Assembly: GCA_025980335.1 (NCBI GenBank)
Contig: JAICXO010000013.1
Coordinates: forward strand, 1-34,323
Direction: 5' to 3'
DNA length: 34,323 nucleotides
DNA from: Sphingomonas sp.
GTDB taxonomy: Bacteria; Pseudomonadota; Alphaproteobacteria; Sphingomonadales; Sphingomonadaceae
In this document: piece after piece, positions 11,601 to 18,797 of the stretch
Layout of the letters: the number at the start of each line of letters is the position of its first letter
Position numbering within the stretch: the stretch's first letter is position 1
Translations under genes and position numbers: made by a program
The notes under the pieces: model-generated
What the model saw: only the letters and a program-made list of their open reading frames with translations
Told to the model about the DNA's origin: nothing
The model's database searches: none

Positions 11601-12436
11601 CGGGCTATCTGACCAACCACGTCCGCGACCACCAGTTCGGCGACGACGCGAACGGCGACGGCTGGACCGCCGGTGCCTACGCGGTCTACGATCCGGGCGC
11701 GTTCTACCTGAAGGGTGTGACGACCTACAGCTCGCTCAACGGCAAGTCGGACCGTCACATCAACTTCGGCGGGCTCGCAACCGGCGCGACCTTCCTGGCC
11801 AACCCGAACGGCAGCCCGGACGTCACGATGTGGACCGGCGGTCTGCATGGCGGAGCCCGGTTCCCGATCAGCGCCACGTCGGTCCTGACTCCGTACCTGA
11901 ACCTCGACTATGTCCATGCGAAGCTGAAGGGCTTCGACGAGGACAACGGGAACGGTGCGGGCCTGACCATCGCCAGCTCCAACTCCAACCACACCTACCT
12001 GACGGGCGGCGTGAAGTGGGCGACGCAAATGGGTGGCGTGGTTCCGGAGATCAACCTCGGCTACCGCTACCGCTTCGGCGACACGCGCAGCTCGGTCCAC
12101 GAGTGGTTCACGCCGGACCCGGAGAACGATTTCGACATCGTCTCGGCGGCCCAGAAGCGCGGAACCTTCCTTGCGGGCGTCAGCGTCGGCGGGAAGCTTG
12201 GTCCGGTCGACGTGAGGATCGGCTACGAGGGCGAGTTCAACGGCAGCGTCACCAGCCACAGCGGCAACTTCAAGTTCGTCCTGCCGCTAGGCGGCCATGC
12301 GGCTCCGCCGCCTCCGCCGCCGCCGCCTCCCCCGCCGCCTCCTCCGCCGCAGGTGGAACAGCCGGCTCCGCCGCCTCCGCCTCCGCCTCCCCCGCCGCCT
12401 CCGGCGCCGGTCGAGCGCGGCGAGCGCGGCCAGTAA
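2615..12436 (+). CDS. Giant repetitive autotransporter-like adhesin (3273 aa): signal peptide, repeat solenoid, C-terminal beta-barrel, polyproline tail
   Basis: Continuous ORF. N-terminal signal MTTTQRRIALLTGASLATLVTAVPAYAA; about 40 degenerate repeats with NxGxIxI and GIxQ motifs; C-terminal region WGQVDYQTRKADG...GVDAGYLTNHV...AYAVYDPGAFYLKGVTTYSS...LTPYLNLDYVHAK...INLGYRYRFGD...VDVRIGYEGEFNGSVTSHSGNFKFVLPL is like an autotransporter beta-domain. Confidence 0.92.
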   Translation: MTTTQRRIALLTGASLATLVTAVPAYAANVTVPDILHVGLIGAPDVTDTLTICLATDNCVVGGEFGTFSSATPVGFVGGHFPPVVEQSATASGNATLKIENLGTAFVGATEVLNATAGAAQGTVNNFTSGVIAQHAQVAGAGKLTLSNQGAMNVGLNFAANGVAGVNEAMAIGGIAQTATGGTSAAIALTNSSPLHVAANLTVNAAAAGTATATLDFGFRQHGTATGAVDLGVNNKSTLAAVGHAAAYGTVANASGNLGTGFEQTGTGTAVNVHFTNAAGATADFRAYSTATATVGNAVANASADGVHQIANGTNAATASYVNYGTLDVAATANAHSPALASANAHVSYGIDQTAHVTGNGDATARVDNRGLIDITAIANAGGVATATYATAIATPATAANANATIGNGIIQHATVGGSHGSAVAAVTNHAGDTININASANATASGLVHAVAQVGTEGGAGIKQDASGPSALASVNNAGTINVGAAAYAAGTQAGMQTSSVAFSLPGFFTVIDVYPIMGASAHVNAGIVQDANASGTYQTMVAGKPVIVVGDANATLTNSGTLNIHATATANATANVYNTGLALASAGVGTGVNQHAHAVGGDATASLNNGGTLNITAAANADGGIVAATSGEIFVEFGSPFNDTHAAPGARASVHEGILQSATANPVVTGTGLNASEGAYNTGVQFGNALASLTNGGTININATAHGTAYASALASAEVGVGIDQHAEAGAMAMGTGDTSTVVGGNARASLANAAGGLINVGATAYASGQVSGLAGAHVSSGVFQAASAHAGNASVDLTNDGTIDIHANASGTGANAYHSGIGGAAAFVAHGIGQYADGHGGNAAASLANAGTLDITATANASGDSAQVTDSGDHYPGAEAGVGTGINQVATAHPLVLGVGSTGSGNEYVTAAQAGNASVSLTNAGTIDIHAGANANAYHSASASAGIGAGIHQLARAETMTVGTGVYTSVVGGNATAYMTNAAAGVINVSAAANAVAGSAANAKASVTSGVFQTAYAGAGNSLASLTNNGAINIRAGAYATGSNAHAAAAINGGIRQFAGTMTEGGFSEGGINALAVQATAGGPYSTAVIVNNGTINVDATAVAHATGPLGDNATATAVVNGGIVQHANAVGGNALVSLTGTGTIDIGAMASAVADSGVGKANATVNTALSQSAVAHGGTASAILSQAGINIHANAYASGLTGASAHASVNGGIGQYASASGTGNQVANVSLTNAGALNVVAAATAMAPGLTVVSTGNVSSTHIATPAAHATAGVANGIWQSAHANQVTEGTVKAGKPGAYGTVTYNYTYAGAADASASLTNSGAITIGADALASAASAFANAAVGTGIYQNARATGGTAAYATAGLSNGAAGSIMVGAVASAHGSTNADAHARVGMGIDQNAAAHIDYGTAVASAALTNAGAITVGASAVATASGPGVLGKPAAGPADASAHVGTGISQNAFASGHGLASVVVGLRTAKGDYTTFDTFQGAGSASVALNNSGSIAVTANASAAGTDASATADIDDGIRQFAHGYGASAANAVAMMTNGAYGTMQVMANAAATGSDVNAVARVGTGISQVASANATTGSANAVANMTNAGAIAIGAVAKATGTRADATAQVTRQAIYQQATAAGTAGTATANITNSGNITIDASAVANAATGSAQGYAWVRTGLWQRATGVDHAVASISNAAYGTIAIGANANASGQSGGFADATIGVGLAQNANAHTDQVGSYATGSITNNGAISIAASANAFGGREGDAQAGAFVSNPVIQTAHAYSSAAVNLTNNGTLNILAAANASGDEGASATARLGATTEGGLRAVIFQSAGARGDKGNASVGFTNTGTIDIAAMANAVGGEDVFASALAYHGIDQRAFGGASGTANVTFTNEGPLTVSAYASALGGGEGTALAHASGIHQVAAAGSGAMANVYNTNAIAVSATANVTVGNAAHRGSYALASASASGISQSVSAGLPTSHVGHVTYATLTAAYKTSSTHKEGFAQVNTSSEFAPSGPVVATLTNTGSLTVNANANAVGEPGGLAYAGATAVNQHVFGSSAAATVINYGTIAAHASAVASALNGASATAGAVGIRQDVVAGGTQNTVTNRGQVTLHATAYGTTIQAMGPTTYVTSTMTTAPVGPATAFVSNAGVIDVAAHASAVNANGGPAIGATNTTPAFAQAYGLGVAQNAAGTSVALTANNSGTIDVAAYATATGGTAAFASAGAQGIVQEGIADTLRLVTHSSLQASTRGNGHVTTVMLPASSSATYTAEGPVSETVTNTGTISAHAAANANAGSSATAVAFATGVVQAIGTTGMNGATSASMHVDNAGLISAAANAAAYGTAAFASASANGVLQLANATSANLSIVNYNTVAATANAHAYGTGFASATANAVGLKQLAMGTAGLSGGSAVITNYGTINVGAHANATGGSAANAYAKAVGVWQGAGTLPLTFDNEGVVNVNAAAVAAGTTGYASATAIGYFGSAAGGGYETAAVVNAGTMNVSATAVAPVTAHALAQGIEVSNAAVGGVGQRLNGSITNSGTLNVMASASGGANSYATATGIGVDGGVNNMTITNSGAINVDAITANGGSANAYGIRVGTNGTVTAGATDVVTINNSGDIIARISTDGGTTFQRGTAIDVSGAPNRSVINLMAAADTPANIYGNIELRSDADVINVTTGETLFNGVINSGCMPAGGPTALTLDNAAQNDCGVGTLNINSGGNLHLLNVAADGPSYVFMNTLNMGADGTITFDLPAPVGGGANEPIGTYPQMFVDTANLDGTIVANIAAPANGLWDTTTYQNVIDATTRNGQFATCTINGLPAGSLLISAGCIYDNAANVDIGITRAPFESVTGLNGNGTAVATGLDSYFNVNLTGGAATMFADLFTISNAANYNTALNMLSGSVYANYLNSFPSLGVHENDLTDHATNCEIPALAGSVLECRASSPIHIWGQVDYQTRKADGDIEAGSTRSKRFTGLLGVDANVGNAAIVGVDAGYLTNHVRDHQFGDDANGDGWTAGAYAVYDPGAFYLKGVTTYSSLNGKSDRHINFGGLATGATFLANPNGSPDVTMWTGGLHGGARFPISATSVLTPYLNLDYVHAKLKGFDEDNGNGAGLTIASSNSNHTYLTGGVKWATQMGGVVPEINLGYRYRFGDTRSSVHEWFTPDPENDFDIVSAAQKRGTFLAGVSVGGKLGPVDVRIGYEGEFNGSVTSHSGNFKFVLPLGGHAAPPPPPPPPPPPPPPPQVEQPAPPPPPPPPPPPPAPVERGERGQ
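2855..10600 (+). repeat. Protein-level degenerate repeat array (about 40+ units, roughly 45-70 aa each) encoded in the giant gene
   Basis: Recurring pattern 'A-x-L-T-N-x-G-x-I-[ND]-[IV]-x-A-x-A-x-A...A-x-[VI]-x-x-G-I-x-Q-x-A-x-A-x-G' (e.g. GIDQTAHVTG, GVNQHAHAVG, GIHQLARAET, GIYQNARATG, GISQVASANA). Hand count gives about 42 GxxQ-type motifs. Boundaries approximate. Confidence 0.85.
12302..12411 (+). repeat. CCG/CCT-rich tract encoding two polyproline runs at the C-terminus of the giant protein
   Basis: Encodes APPPPPPPPPPPPPPPQVEQPAPPPPPPPPPPPPAP; DNA is imperfect (ccgcct)n-like tandem repeat. Confidence 0.95.
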
Positions 12437-12448
12437 GCAACGACGGGC

Positions 12449-12472
12449 GGGTGGGGCTTTTTGGCCCCACCC
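12449..12472 (+). terminator. Hairpin downstream of the giant gene (stem gggtggggc/gccccaccc, loop tttttg)
   Basis: 9-bp perfect inverted repeat 13 nt after the stop codon; no U-tract follows, so termination role is uncertain. Confidence 0.55.
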
Positions 12473-12502
12473 CTCCACGAAGCAGCCAGGTTCAACTATG
12501 GG

Positions 12503-12535
12503 AGAAGAGGGAAGCGATTCCCTCTTCTTTCCTTT
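12503..12535 (+). terminator. Intrinsic (rho-independent) terminator
   Basis: agaagagggaa-gcga-ttccctcttct: 11-bp perfect stem with GCGA (GNRA) tetraloop followed by ttccttttt-like tract (tttccttttg). Confidence 0.8.
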
Positions 12536-12606
12536 TGGGCCGAGCGGCGGTCTTTTTTGGGGACGAAGGCCTTTAACTACCGGAACTTACGGGTAAAAGA
12601 ACTGCC

Positions 12607-14928
12607 ATGAGCAACAGCAAGACCAGCACCGCGGCCAAGCCCGCAAGCAAATCCCCTGCGCCCGCCGCGACGGCCCGTCCGAATCAACCGCAAGGCGGAG
12701 CCGCAGGCCAGCGCCCGCAGCATGTCCGCCGAGGGCCGAGCAGTATCGACGAGACGATCACCAAGGCCCAGCACGGACGGGTGAACGTGACGCCCGCGAA
12801 GGCGATCGAGATGGCCGGGCAGCTCTATTCGCGGCGCCAGTTCGGCCAGGCGGAACGCGTCTGCCGGCAGATCATCGCAGCGCGGCCGGGCAACGCGGAC
12901 GCGCACAACATCCTCGGCGTTTCGCTGGCGGCGCTCGGCAATTCGAAGGAAGCCGTCGCCGAGCTCAGGCGCGCGATCAAGATCAACGCCCAGGCGCCGA
13001 GCTATCAGGCGAACCTCGGCGAGATCCTGCGCCAAAACGGCAAGCTCGACGAAGCGGCCGAGGTCCTCGAAGCTGCCGTCAAGCTCGACCCGAACAATGC
13101 GCAGGTGCTGAACAACCTCGGCATCATCGCCTATGAACGGCGCAATTTCGCCCAGGCGGTCGACTATTACCGGCGGGCGCTGGCGCTCAACCCGAACATG
13201 GCCGAGGCGCTCAACAACCTCGGCAATGCGCTGCGCATGACCGGCGATATCGACGGCGCGATGCATGCCTACCAGGAAGCGCTGACCCAACGGGCGGTGT
13301 ACCCGGAGGTTTACAACAATCTCGGCACGTTGCTCCAGCAGGACCGCAAGCTCGAGGAGGCCGAGCACGCGCTGCGCAAGGCGATCCAGCAGAACGCGCG
13401 CTATGTCGAGGCGCACACGAACCTCGCGACGCTGCTGTTCGCGCAGCAGAACGAGGTCGAAGCGCTGCGAATCCTCGGCGAAGCGCTGAAGTTCGCACCG
13501 AGCAGCGTGCCGACGCTGCTGCTGACCGCGAAGATCCAGCTCAAGCGCAACAATCTCCAGGCGGCCGAGCAGGCAGCCCGGCTGGCGCTGAAGGAAGAGC
13601 CCGAGAGCACGGAGGCTCTGACGCTTCTCGGGCAGGTGCTGCACGAGACCGATCGCTACGACGAGGCGATCGACGTGCTCGACCGCGCGCTTCAGAAGTC
13701 TCCGGAGAACCCGGAAGCCCTGAACTTCTACGGGGTCGCGCTGAAGTCCGTCGGCCGGCTCGACGACGCGCGCGAATACATTCTCAAGGCGCTCCGGCTC
13801 AACGACGGGATGTACGGCGCCTATGCGAACCTCAACGACCTGGTCGATTTTTCGGAAGGGATCGGCGAGGAGCTGTTCAACCGCATGGAAGCGATCTTCG
13901 AATCCGTGCCGAACAAGGAAGCGGACCCGTTCCTCGCGCTTCATTTCGCTTACGCGAAGGCGCTCGATGATCGCGGCCAGCACGAGAAGGCGCTCGAGCA
14001 TTACATCATCGGCGGCCGGATGAAGCGCGCGCAGCTCGATTATAAGGAAGACGAGACGCACGGCTTCTTCGACGCGATCCGCGACGCCTTCCCCAAGGAA
14101 GCGTTCGAGAACCGCAAGTACGAAGGCCTCGACGACGATCGTCCGGTGTTCATCGTCGGAATGCCCCGCTCGGGCTCGACGCTGGTCGAGCAGATCCTGT
14201 CGAGCCACCCCGACGTCTATGGCGCGGGCGAAGTGAAATATCTCGCGCGGGCGCTCGGCCAGCTCCGCGACCGCTTCCCGTCGCTGCCCAAATATCCGGA
14301 CATGATGGCGAAGATCACCCCGGCGCAGCTCGGGATCACCGCGAAGAACTACCAGCAGGCGCTGAGCCAGGGCGCGGGCGACGCCAAGCGCATCACCGAC
14401 AAGCTGCTGACCAATTACTTCTTCCTCGGGCTGATCAACCTGCTGTTCCCGAAGGCGAAGGTGATCCACACGCAGCGCGATCCGGTCGACACCTGCCTTT
14501 CCGGCTTCACCAAGCTGTTCAAGGACGACATGCCGCACAGCTACGATCTCGCCGAGCTCGGCCGCTATTACGGCAAGTATCGCGAGCTGATGGAGCATTG
14601 GGAGAAGGTGCTGCCCGAAGGGTTCATGACGACGGTCGTCTATGAGGACGTGGTTGCCGACACCGAGAAGGAGGCGAGGCGCCTGATCGAGTTCCTGGGG
14701 CTTCCATGGAACGAGAAGTGCGTCGACTTCCACAAGTCCGACCGGCCGGTGAAGACCGCAAGCGTCGCCCAGGTGCGCAAGCCGATCTACAAGACCTCGG
14801 TCCAACGCTGGAAGAAGTACGGCGCCGGGCTGCAGCCGCTCGTCGACGCCGTCGGCGGCAAGTCGGCTGAAAAGCAGCCTCCGAAGCCGAAGGGCAAGGC
14901 AAAGACGAAGGTCAAGGAAAACGCCTGA
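12607..14928 (+). CDS. TPR-repeat-containing sulfotransferase family protein
   Basis: 773 aa; N-terminal series of TPRs (e.g. [61 protein letters not shown]) followed by sulfotransferase domain with 5'-PSB motif [33 protein letters not shown] and later [16 protein letters not shown] (3'-PB-like). Confidence 0.95.
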   Translation: MSNSKTSTAAKPASKSPAPAATARPNQPQGGAAGQRPQHVRRGPSSIDETITKAQHGRVNVTPAKAIEMAGQLYSRRQFGQAERVCRQIIAARPGNADAHNILGVSLAALGNSKEAVAELRRAIKINAQAPSYQANLGEILRQNGKLDEAAEVLEAAVKLDPNNAQVLNNLGIIAYERRNFAQAVDYYRRALALNPNMAEALNNLGNALRMTGDIDGAMHAYQEALTQRAVYPEVYNNLGTLLQQDRKLEEAEHALRKAIQQNARYVEAHTNLATLLFAQQNEVEALRILGEALKFAPSSVPTLLLTAKIQLKRNNLQAAEQAARLALKEEPESTEALTLLGQVLHETDRYDEAIDVLDRALQKSPENPEALNFYGVALKSVGRLDDAREYILKALRLNDGMYGAYANLNDLVDFSEGIGEELFNRMEAIFESVPNKEADPFLALHFAYAKALDDRGQHEKALEHYIIGGRMKRAQLDYKEDETHGFFDAIRDAFPKEAFENRKYEGLDDDRPVFIVGMPRSGSTLVEQILSSHPDVYGAGEVKYLARALGQLRDRFPSLPKYPDMMAKITPAQLGITAKNYQQALSQGAGDAKRITDKLLTNYFFLGLINLLFPKAKVIHTQRDPVDTCLSGFTKLFKDDMPHSYDLAELGRYYGKYRELMEHWEKVLPEGFMTTVVYEDVVADTEKEARRLIEFLGLPWNEKCVDFHKSDRPVKTASVAQVRKPIYKTSVQRWKKYGAGLQPLVDAVGGKSAEKQPPKPKGKAKTKVKENA

Positions 14929-14998
14929 TCATTCGTCGGCGGCGGCGCGCGCATTCGAGCGAGCGCCTCAAGATCTGAAGCGGGGACTTAACGCAAGC

Positions 14999-15898
14999 GT
15001 GCGCGCACTCACGCATCTCGACCGGCTCGAGGCCGAAAGCATTCACATCCTTCGCGAGACCGTCGCGGAGGCGGACAAGCCCGTGATGCTCTATTCGATC
15101 GGCAAGGATTCGGCCGTGATGCTGCACCTTGCGAAGAAGGCCTTCTATCCAAGCCCGCTGCCGTTCCCGCTGCTCCACGTCGATACGACGTGGAAGTTCA
15201 GGGCGATGTACGCGCTTCGCGACAAGGTCGCGGCCGAGCCCGGAATCGAGCTGATCGTCCACAAGAACCCCGAGGCGGTGAGCCAGGGCATCAATCCGTT
15301 CGACCATGGGCCGGTCCACACCGACATGTGGAAGACCCAGGGCCTCAAGCAGGCGCTCGACAAGTACGGCTTCGATGCGGCGTTCGGCGGTGCACGGCGG
15401 GACGAAGAGAAGAGCCGCGCGAAGGAGCGGGTGTTCAGCTTCCGCGACCGCAACCACCGCTGGGACCCCAAGCGCCAGCGGCCCGAGCTGTGGGACCTTT
15501 ACAACGTCAAGAAGAACAAGGGCGAGAGCATGCGCGTCTTCCCCTTGTCCAACTGGACCGAGCTCGACGTCTGGCAATATATCATGCGCGAGGGCATCGA
15601 GATCGTGCCGCTCTATTTCGCCGCCGATCGGCCGACGGTGACGCGCGATGGGCTGATCCTGATGGTCGACGACGATCGCTATCCGCTGAACGGCGAGACG
15701 CCGGTCATCCGCAAGGTGCGGTTCCGTACGCTCGGCTGCTATCCGCTCTCGGGCGCGGTCGAGAGCGACGCGGAGACGGTCGAGGAAATCGTTGCCGAGA
15801 TGCTGCTGACCAAGACGAGCGAGCGGCAGGGCCGCGCGATCGACAAGGACGCCGGAAGCGCGTCGATGGAGAAGAAGAAGCAGGAGGGGTATTTCTAA
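14999..15898 (+). CDS. cysD: Sulfate adenylyltransferase subunit 2
   Basis: GTG start; [46 protein letters not shown]...[14 protein letters not shown]...[18 protein letters not shown]...[11 protein letters not shown]; canonical CysD. Confidence 0.98.
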   Translation: MRALTHLDRLEAESIHILRETVAEADKPVMLYSIGKDSAVMLHLAKKAFYPSPLPFPLLHVDTTWKFRAMYALRDKVAAEPGIELIVHKNPEAVSQGINPFDHGPVHTDMWKTQGLKQALDKYGFDAAFGGARRDEEKSRAKERVFSFRDRNHRWDPKRQRPELWDLYNVKKNKGESMRVFPLSNWTELDVWQYIMREGIEIVPLYFAADRPTVTRDGLILMVDDDRYPLNGETPVIRKVRFRTLGCYPLSGAVESDAETVEEIVAEMLLTKTSERQGRAIDKDAGSASMEKKKQEGYF

Positions 15899-17821
15899 GT
15901 GTCCCGCCCGCTCGAATCCGAAGAAGACCTCATCCGCCACGATGTGCGCACCTGGCTCGCGCAGCAGGAGGCGAAGGAGCTGCTGCGGTTCATCACCTGC
16001 GGCAGCGTCGACGACGGCAAGTCGACCCTGATCGGGCGGCTGCTCTACGAATCGAAGCAGATCTTCGACGACCAGCTCGACGCGCTCGAAAGCGACAGCA
16101 AGCGCCATGGGACGCAGGGGCAGAAGATCGACTTCGCCTTGCTCGTGGACGGGCTCTCGGCCGAGCGCGAGCAGGGCATCACGATCGACGTCGCCTATCG
16201 CTTCTTCACCAGCGCACGGCGCAAGTTCATCGTCGCCGATACGCCGGGGCACGAGCAATATACGCGCAACATGGTGACCGGCGCGTCGACGGCGGGCCTC
16301 GCGGTGCTTCTGGTCGATGCGCGCAAGGGCGTGCTGACCCAGACCCGGCGCCACTCCTACCTCGCGAAGCTGGTCGGAATCCGCCGGTTCGTGCTCGCGG
16401 TGAACAAGATGGACCTGGTCGATTACGATCAGGCGGCGTTCGACGCGATCTGCGCCGATTATCGCGCGTTCGCCGAGCAGACCGGGATCGAGGACTGGGT
16501 CGCGATCCCCGTCTCGGGGCTCAACGGCGACAATATCATGAGCCGGAGCGAGGCGACGGCTTGGTACGGCGGCCCGACGCTGCTCGAACATCTCGACACG
16601 GTACCGCTCGACGCCGCCGCCGACGCGCAGAAGCCGATGCGCATGCCGGTGCAGTGGGTCAACCGCCCGAACCAGAATTTCCGCGGGTTCTCCGGGCAGA
16701 TCGCGTCGGGGTCAATGGGACCGGGCGCCGAGGTGCGGGTCCTCCCCTCGGGACGGACGACGCGCATCGATCGTGTGGTGACCATGGACGGCGACCTCGA
16801 CGAAGCGGCGGCGGGGCAATCGGTGACGGTGACCTTCGCCGACGAAATCGACTGCTCGCGCGGCGACGTGATCGCTGCTGCGGGCGACCCGCCCGAGGCT
16901 GCCGACCAGTTCGAAGCGACGATCGTGTGGATGGCGGACGAGGAGCTGCTGCCCGGCCGCGGCTACTGGATGAAGCTCGGGACCCAGATGGTCACGGCGA
17001 TGGTCCAAGAGCCCAAATACGAGATCAACGTCAATACGCTCGAGCATCTCGCGGCCAAGACGCTGAGCCTCAATGGGATCGGCGTTGCCGAAATCTCGAC
17101 GGACCGCGAGATCGTGTTCGAACCCTATGCGGTCGAGGGTTCGAGCCCGAACAAGGCGCTCGGCGGGTTCATCCTGATCGACAAGCTGACCAATGCGACC
17201 GTCGGCTGCGGGATGATCCATTTCGCGCTGCGCCGGGCGCTCAACATCCATCGCCAGCACCTCGACGTCGGACGCGAGACGCACGCCGCGGTGAAGGGCC
17301 AGAAGCCCGCGGTGTTGTGGTTCACTGGCCTTTCGGGCGCGGGCAAGTCGACCATCGCCAACCTCGTCGAAAAGAAGCTCGCCGCGCGCGGGCGGCACAC
17401 CTTCCTGCTCGACGGCGACAACATCCGTCACGGCCTCAACCGCGACCTCGGCTTCACCGAGGCGGACCGGATCGAGAATATCCGCCGCGTCGGCGAGGTC
17501 GCGCGGCTGATGGCAGACGCCGGCCTGATCGTGCTCACTGCCTTCATCTCTCCGTTCCGCGCCGAGCGGCACATGGTGCGGCGGATGATCCCCGACGGCG
17601 AGTTCTTCGAGATCTTCGTCGATACGCCGCTCGCCGACGCCGAGAAGCGCGACGTCAAGGGTCTCTACGCCAAGGCGCGCGCCGGCGAGCTCAAGAATTT
17701 CACCGGGATCGACAGCCCGTACGAACCGCCCGAGCATGCCGAAATCCATATCGACACGACCAGCCTTGGCCCCGACGAGGCCGCGGACCTGATCGTCGAG
17801 AAGCTCCTCGGCCGGCGCTGA
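15899..17821 (+). CDS. cysNC: Bifunctional sulfate adenylyltransferase subunit 1 / adenylylsulfate kinase
   Basis: GTPase motifs [43 protein letters not shown]-terminal APS kinase [21 protein letters not shown]...[15 protein letters not shown]. Starts at the base after the cysD stop. Confidence 0.98.
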   Translation: MSRPLESEEDLIRHDVRTWLAQQEAKELLRFITCGSVDDGKSTLIGRLLYESKQIFDDQLDALESDSKRHGTQGQKIDFALLVDGLSAEREQGITIDVAYRFFTSARRKFIVADTPGHEQYTRNMVTGASTAGLAVLLVDARKGVLTQTRRHSYLAKLVGIRRFVLAVNKMDLVDYDQAAFDAICADYRAFAEQTGIEDWVAIPVSGLNGDNIMSRSEATAWYGGPTLLEHLDTVPLDAAADAQKPMRMPVQWVNRPNQNFRGFSGQIASGSMGPGAEVRVLPSGRTTRIDRVVTMDGDLDEAAAGQSVTVTFADEIDCSRGDVIAAAGDPPEAADQFEATIVWMADEELLPGRGYWMKLGTQMVTAMVQEPKYEINVNTLEHLAAKTLSLNGIGVAEISTDREIVFEPYAVEGSSPNKALGGFILIDKLTNATVGCGMIHFALRRALNIHRQHLDVGRETHAAVKGQKPAVLWFTGLSGAGKSTIANLVEKKLAARGRHTFLLDGDNIRHGLNRDLGFTEADRIENIRRVGEVARLMADAGLIVLTAFISPFRAERHMVRRMIPDGEFFEIFVDTPLADAEKRDVKGLYAKARAGELKNFTGIDSPYEPPEHAEIHIDTTSLGPDEAADLIVEKLLGRR

Positions 17822-17896
17822 CGCGCTGGGGGTTTGAGATTGCGGAGGCGGCAGCGAGCGCCGTAAAGCGCGACAGTTTGCAGCGTGGGTGGATCA

Positions 17897-18793
17897 GTGG
17901 CGCGTACATTCAGCATCATAACGACCTGCAAGGGGAGGCTCGACCACCTCAAGGCAAGCCTTCCGACCATGCTCGCTCAGCAGTGCAATGAAGTCGTTGT
18001 CGTCGACTATTCCTGTCCCCAGGGCACCGGCGCATTCGTGTCGGAGAACTTTCCTTCGGTTCGGCTGGTGTCCGTCGAGGGGCAGCATCATTTCTCGAAC
18101 TGGAAAGCGAGGAACGCCGGCGCCGCCGTCGCGAGCTCGAACGTGCTGGTGTTCGTCGACGCCGACACCCTCCTTGCCGAGGGCGCGATCGAGTGGCTCG
18201 CGGCGCATCTTCCGCCCCGTTCATACGGCTATTTCGACAGCGCGACATCGAGGGCGTTCAACCGCAGCGGCCCGCGGGTCGCGGCCAATCAGCTCAAAGG
18301 GTTTCAGGTAATCCCGACGCCCGCTTTCCGGCGCGTCGGCGGATATGACGAGATCCTCGAAGGCTATGCTGCCGGCGCGGACACGGATCTGGAGCAGCGC
18401 CTGTCGCTCGTCGGGCTAAGCAGGTTCGCCCTCGATGCGTGTCTCGTCAAATCGGTCATTCAACACGATGCCGCAAGCCGGACTCAGCATCATGCGCAAC
18501 CGATCAGGACCAGCTACGCGGCCGGCCTGCTGTACCGCGCCGCGAAGCGAATCCTGCTGCGAATGAACGGGCGGGCGGAGCTGCCGATCGCGGTGAGGCG
18601 CAATCTCTACCGTGCCGCGGCGCAAGCGGCGCGCGGCCTCGGGCCGGCACGCAGTCGCGTCACGATGAACGTGAAGCTGGGCGACGAGCCGATACTGATG
18701 CCGAGACAGCTCGGTTTCGAGCGCGGACAGCAATCGCTGTCGCTGCAACTCGAACTCTCGCTCGAGGACGCGCTCAGGGAGACCGCGGCTTAG
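17897..18793 (+). CDS. Family 2 glycosyltransferase
   Basis: GT-A N-terminus FSIITTCKGRLDHLKASLPTMLAQ..EVVVVDYSCPQGT...NAGAAVASSNVLVFVDADTLL (DAD motif) and later FQVIPTPAFRRVGGYDEILEGYAAGADTDLEQRL. GTG 17897 preferred over 17885. Confidence 0.88.
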   Translation: MARTFSIITTCKGRLDHLKASLPTMLAQQCNEVVVVDYSCPQGTGAFVSENFPSVRLVSVEGQHHFSNWKARNAGAAVASSNVLVFVDADTLLAEGAIEWLAAHLPPRSYGYFDSATSRAFNRSGPRVAANQLKGFQVIPTPAFRRVGGYDEILEGYAAGADTDLEQRLSLVGLSRFALDACLVKSVIQHDAASRTQHHAQPIRTSYAAGLLYRAAKRILLRMNGRAELPIAVRRNLYRAAAQAARGLGPARSRVTMNVKLGDEPILMPRQLGFERGQQSLSLQLELSLEDALRETAA

Positions 18794-18797
18794 CCGC

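Noticed and set aside
4595-12259. 2554-aa antisense ORF opposite the giant adhesin
   Set aside because: It is codon-aligned to the sense gene, so it is open only because the sense frame avoids TTA, CTA and TCA codons (its end coincides with a rare CTA Leu codon near 4594). Product is Arg/Val/Asp-rich with no recognisable domain.
2615-12436. CRISPR-like or DNA tandem repeat array in the giant gene
   Set aside because: Repetition is at protein level with strongly diverged DNA; no constant repeat/spacer lengths and a continuous ORF.
12577-14805. 742-aa ORF antisense to the TPR-sulfotransferase
   Set aside because: High-GC codon-bias artefact; the sense strand encodes an unmistakable TPR-sulfotransferase.
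14912-16591. 559-aa antisense ORF over cysD/cysNC
   Set aside because: No domain signature; explained by GC-rich codon usage.
15190-17991. 933-aa ORF overlapping cysD and cysNC in another frame
   Set aside because: Arg/Ala/Gly-rich frame-shifted reading; canonical CysD and CysNC occupy the true frames.
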